From contig KB906725.1 in assembly GCA_000381565.1 (NCBI GenBank), positions 625,785-689,784 on the forward strand: a stretch of DNA of 64,000 nucleotides, in the 5' to 3' direction. The DNA is from Oxalobacteraceae bacterium AB_14. Its GTDB lineage: Bacteria > Pseudomonadota > Gammaproteobacteria > Burkholderiales > Burkholderiaceae_D. A program made the position numbers and the translations under genes. Positions 63,977 through 64,000 of this stretch are shown here, in pieces. Numbering within the stretch: position 1 is the first letter of the stretch; every line of letters starts with the position of its first letter. The notes under the pieces were generated by a model. It had not been told where the DNA came from, made no database searches, and was given only the letters and a program-made list of their open reading frames with translations.

Positions 63977-64000
63977 GCTCAGCCCGCCGCCGCACTCTAT
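63975..64000 (+). CDS. Possible start of a divergent gene (partial)
   Basis: ATG at 63975 opens MLSPPPHS and runs off the window. The only support is its divergent position and the lack of a stop in 26 bp; it cannot be identified. Confidence 0.2.

Overview
The window is a GC-rich chromosomal segment of a betaproteobacterium, most likely family Oxalobacteraceae (Duganella/Massilia/Janthinobacterium group). The grounds are the tRNA-tuf-secE-nusG-rplKAJL-rpoBC order, a JDVT-CTERM/MrtJ pair, the hppD plus fused indolepyruvate oxidoreductase pair, and dense short palindromic repeats of the TTCCCGC..GCGGGAA type. No CRISPR array, insertion sequence, integrase or phage gene was seen; it reads as core chromosome with some lineage-specific genes.

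Layout. 1-5.8 kb: end of metF, fau (minus), then slt, a glutathione transferase, cca and a GNAT acetyltransferase on plus. 5.8-13.0 kb: a tight seven-gene plus-strand unit of mrtJ, a cytochrome c/choice-of-anchor-D protein with a C-terminal JDVT-CTERM signal, a TlpA-like thioredoxin, a DUF4266 lipoprotein, a DUF3570 protein, apbE and dsbD. This is the most unusual part: a C-terminal protein-sorting pair joined to periplasmic thiol-redox and flavinylation genes. 13.1-18.6 kb: aromatic amino acid catabolism (Lrp-type regulator, hppD, fused iorAB). 18.7-23.8 kb: small ORFs, an MFS exporter divergent from a LysR regulator, an M14 peptidase and a small hypothetical protein. 24.0-28.5 kb: ABC ATPase plus a giant ABC permease/M1 aminopeptidase fusion, tail to tail with a LytS/LytTR two-component pair. 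30.2-32.4 kb (minus): folM-like SDR, folB, ttcA. 32.5-34.7 kb: a MidA-type methyltransferase and a membrane J-domain protein. 34.8-43.8 kb: a signalling island (MCP, CheW, REC-DUF3369-HD-GYP, HDOD-GAF, MASE1-CHASE-PAS-GGDEF-EAL).

43.9-58.2 kb is the highly expressed core: tRNA-Tyr, -Gly and -Thr behind a near-consensus promoter, tuf, tRNA-Trp, secE, nusG, rplK, rplA, L10 leader, rplJ, rplL, rpoB, rpoC and a strong terminator. It carries notable RNA structures: a terminator-like hairpin between rplJ and rplL, a 21-bp hairpin between rplL and rpoB, and a 37-nt-arm palindromic repeat between rpoB and rpoC. 58.3-64 kb: a winged-helix regulator overlapping a multi-TM histidine kinase, a DUF885 protein, a candidate small RNA with its own -10 box and terminator, and an HPP-CBS membrane protein.

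All calls come from reading translations and motifs by eye; no database search was possible, so names rest on remembered family features.
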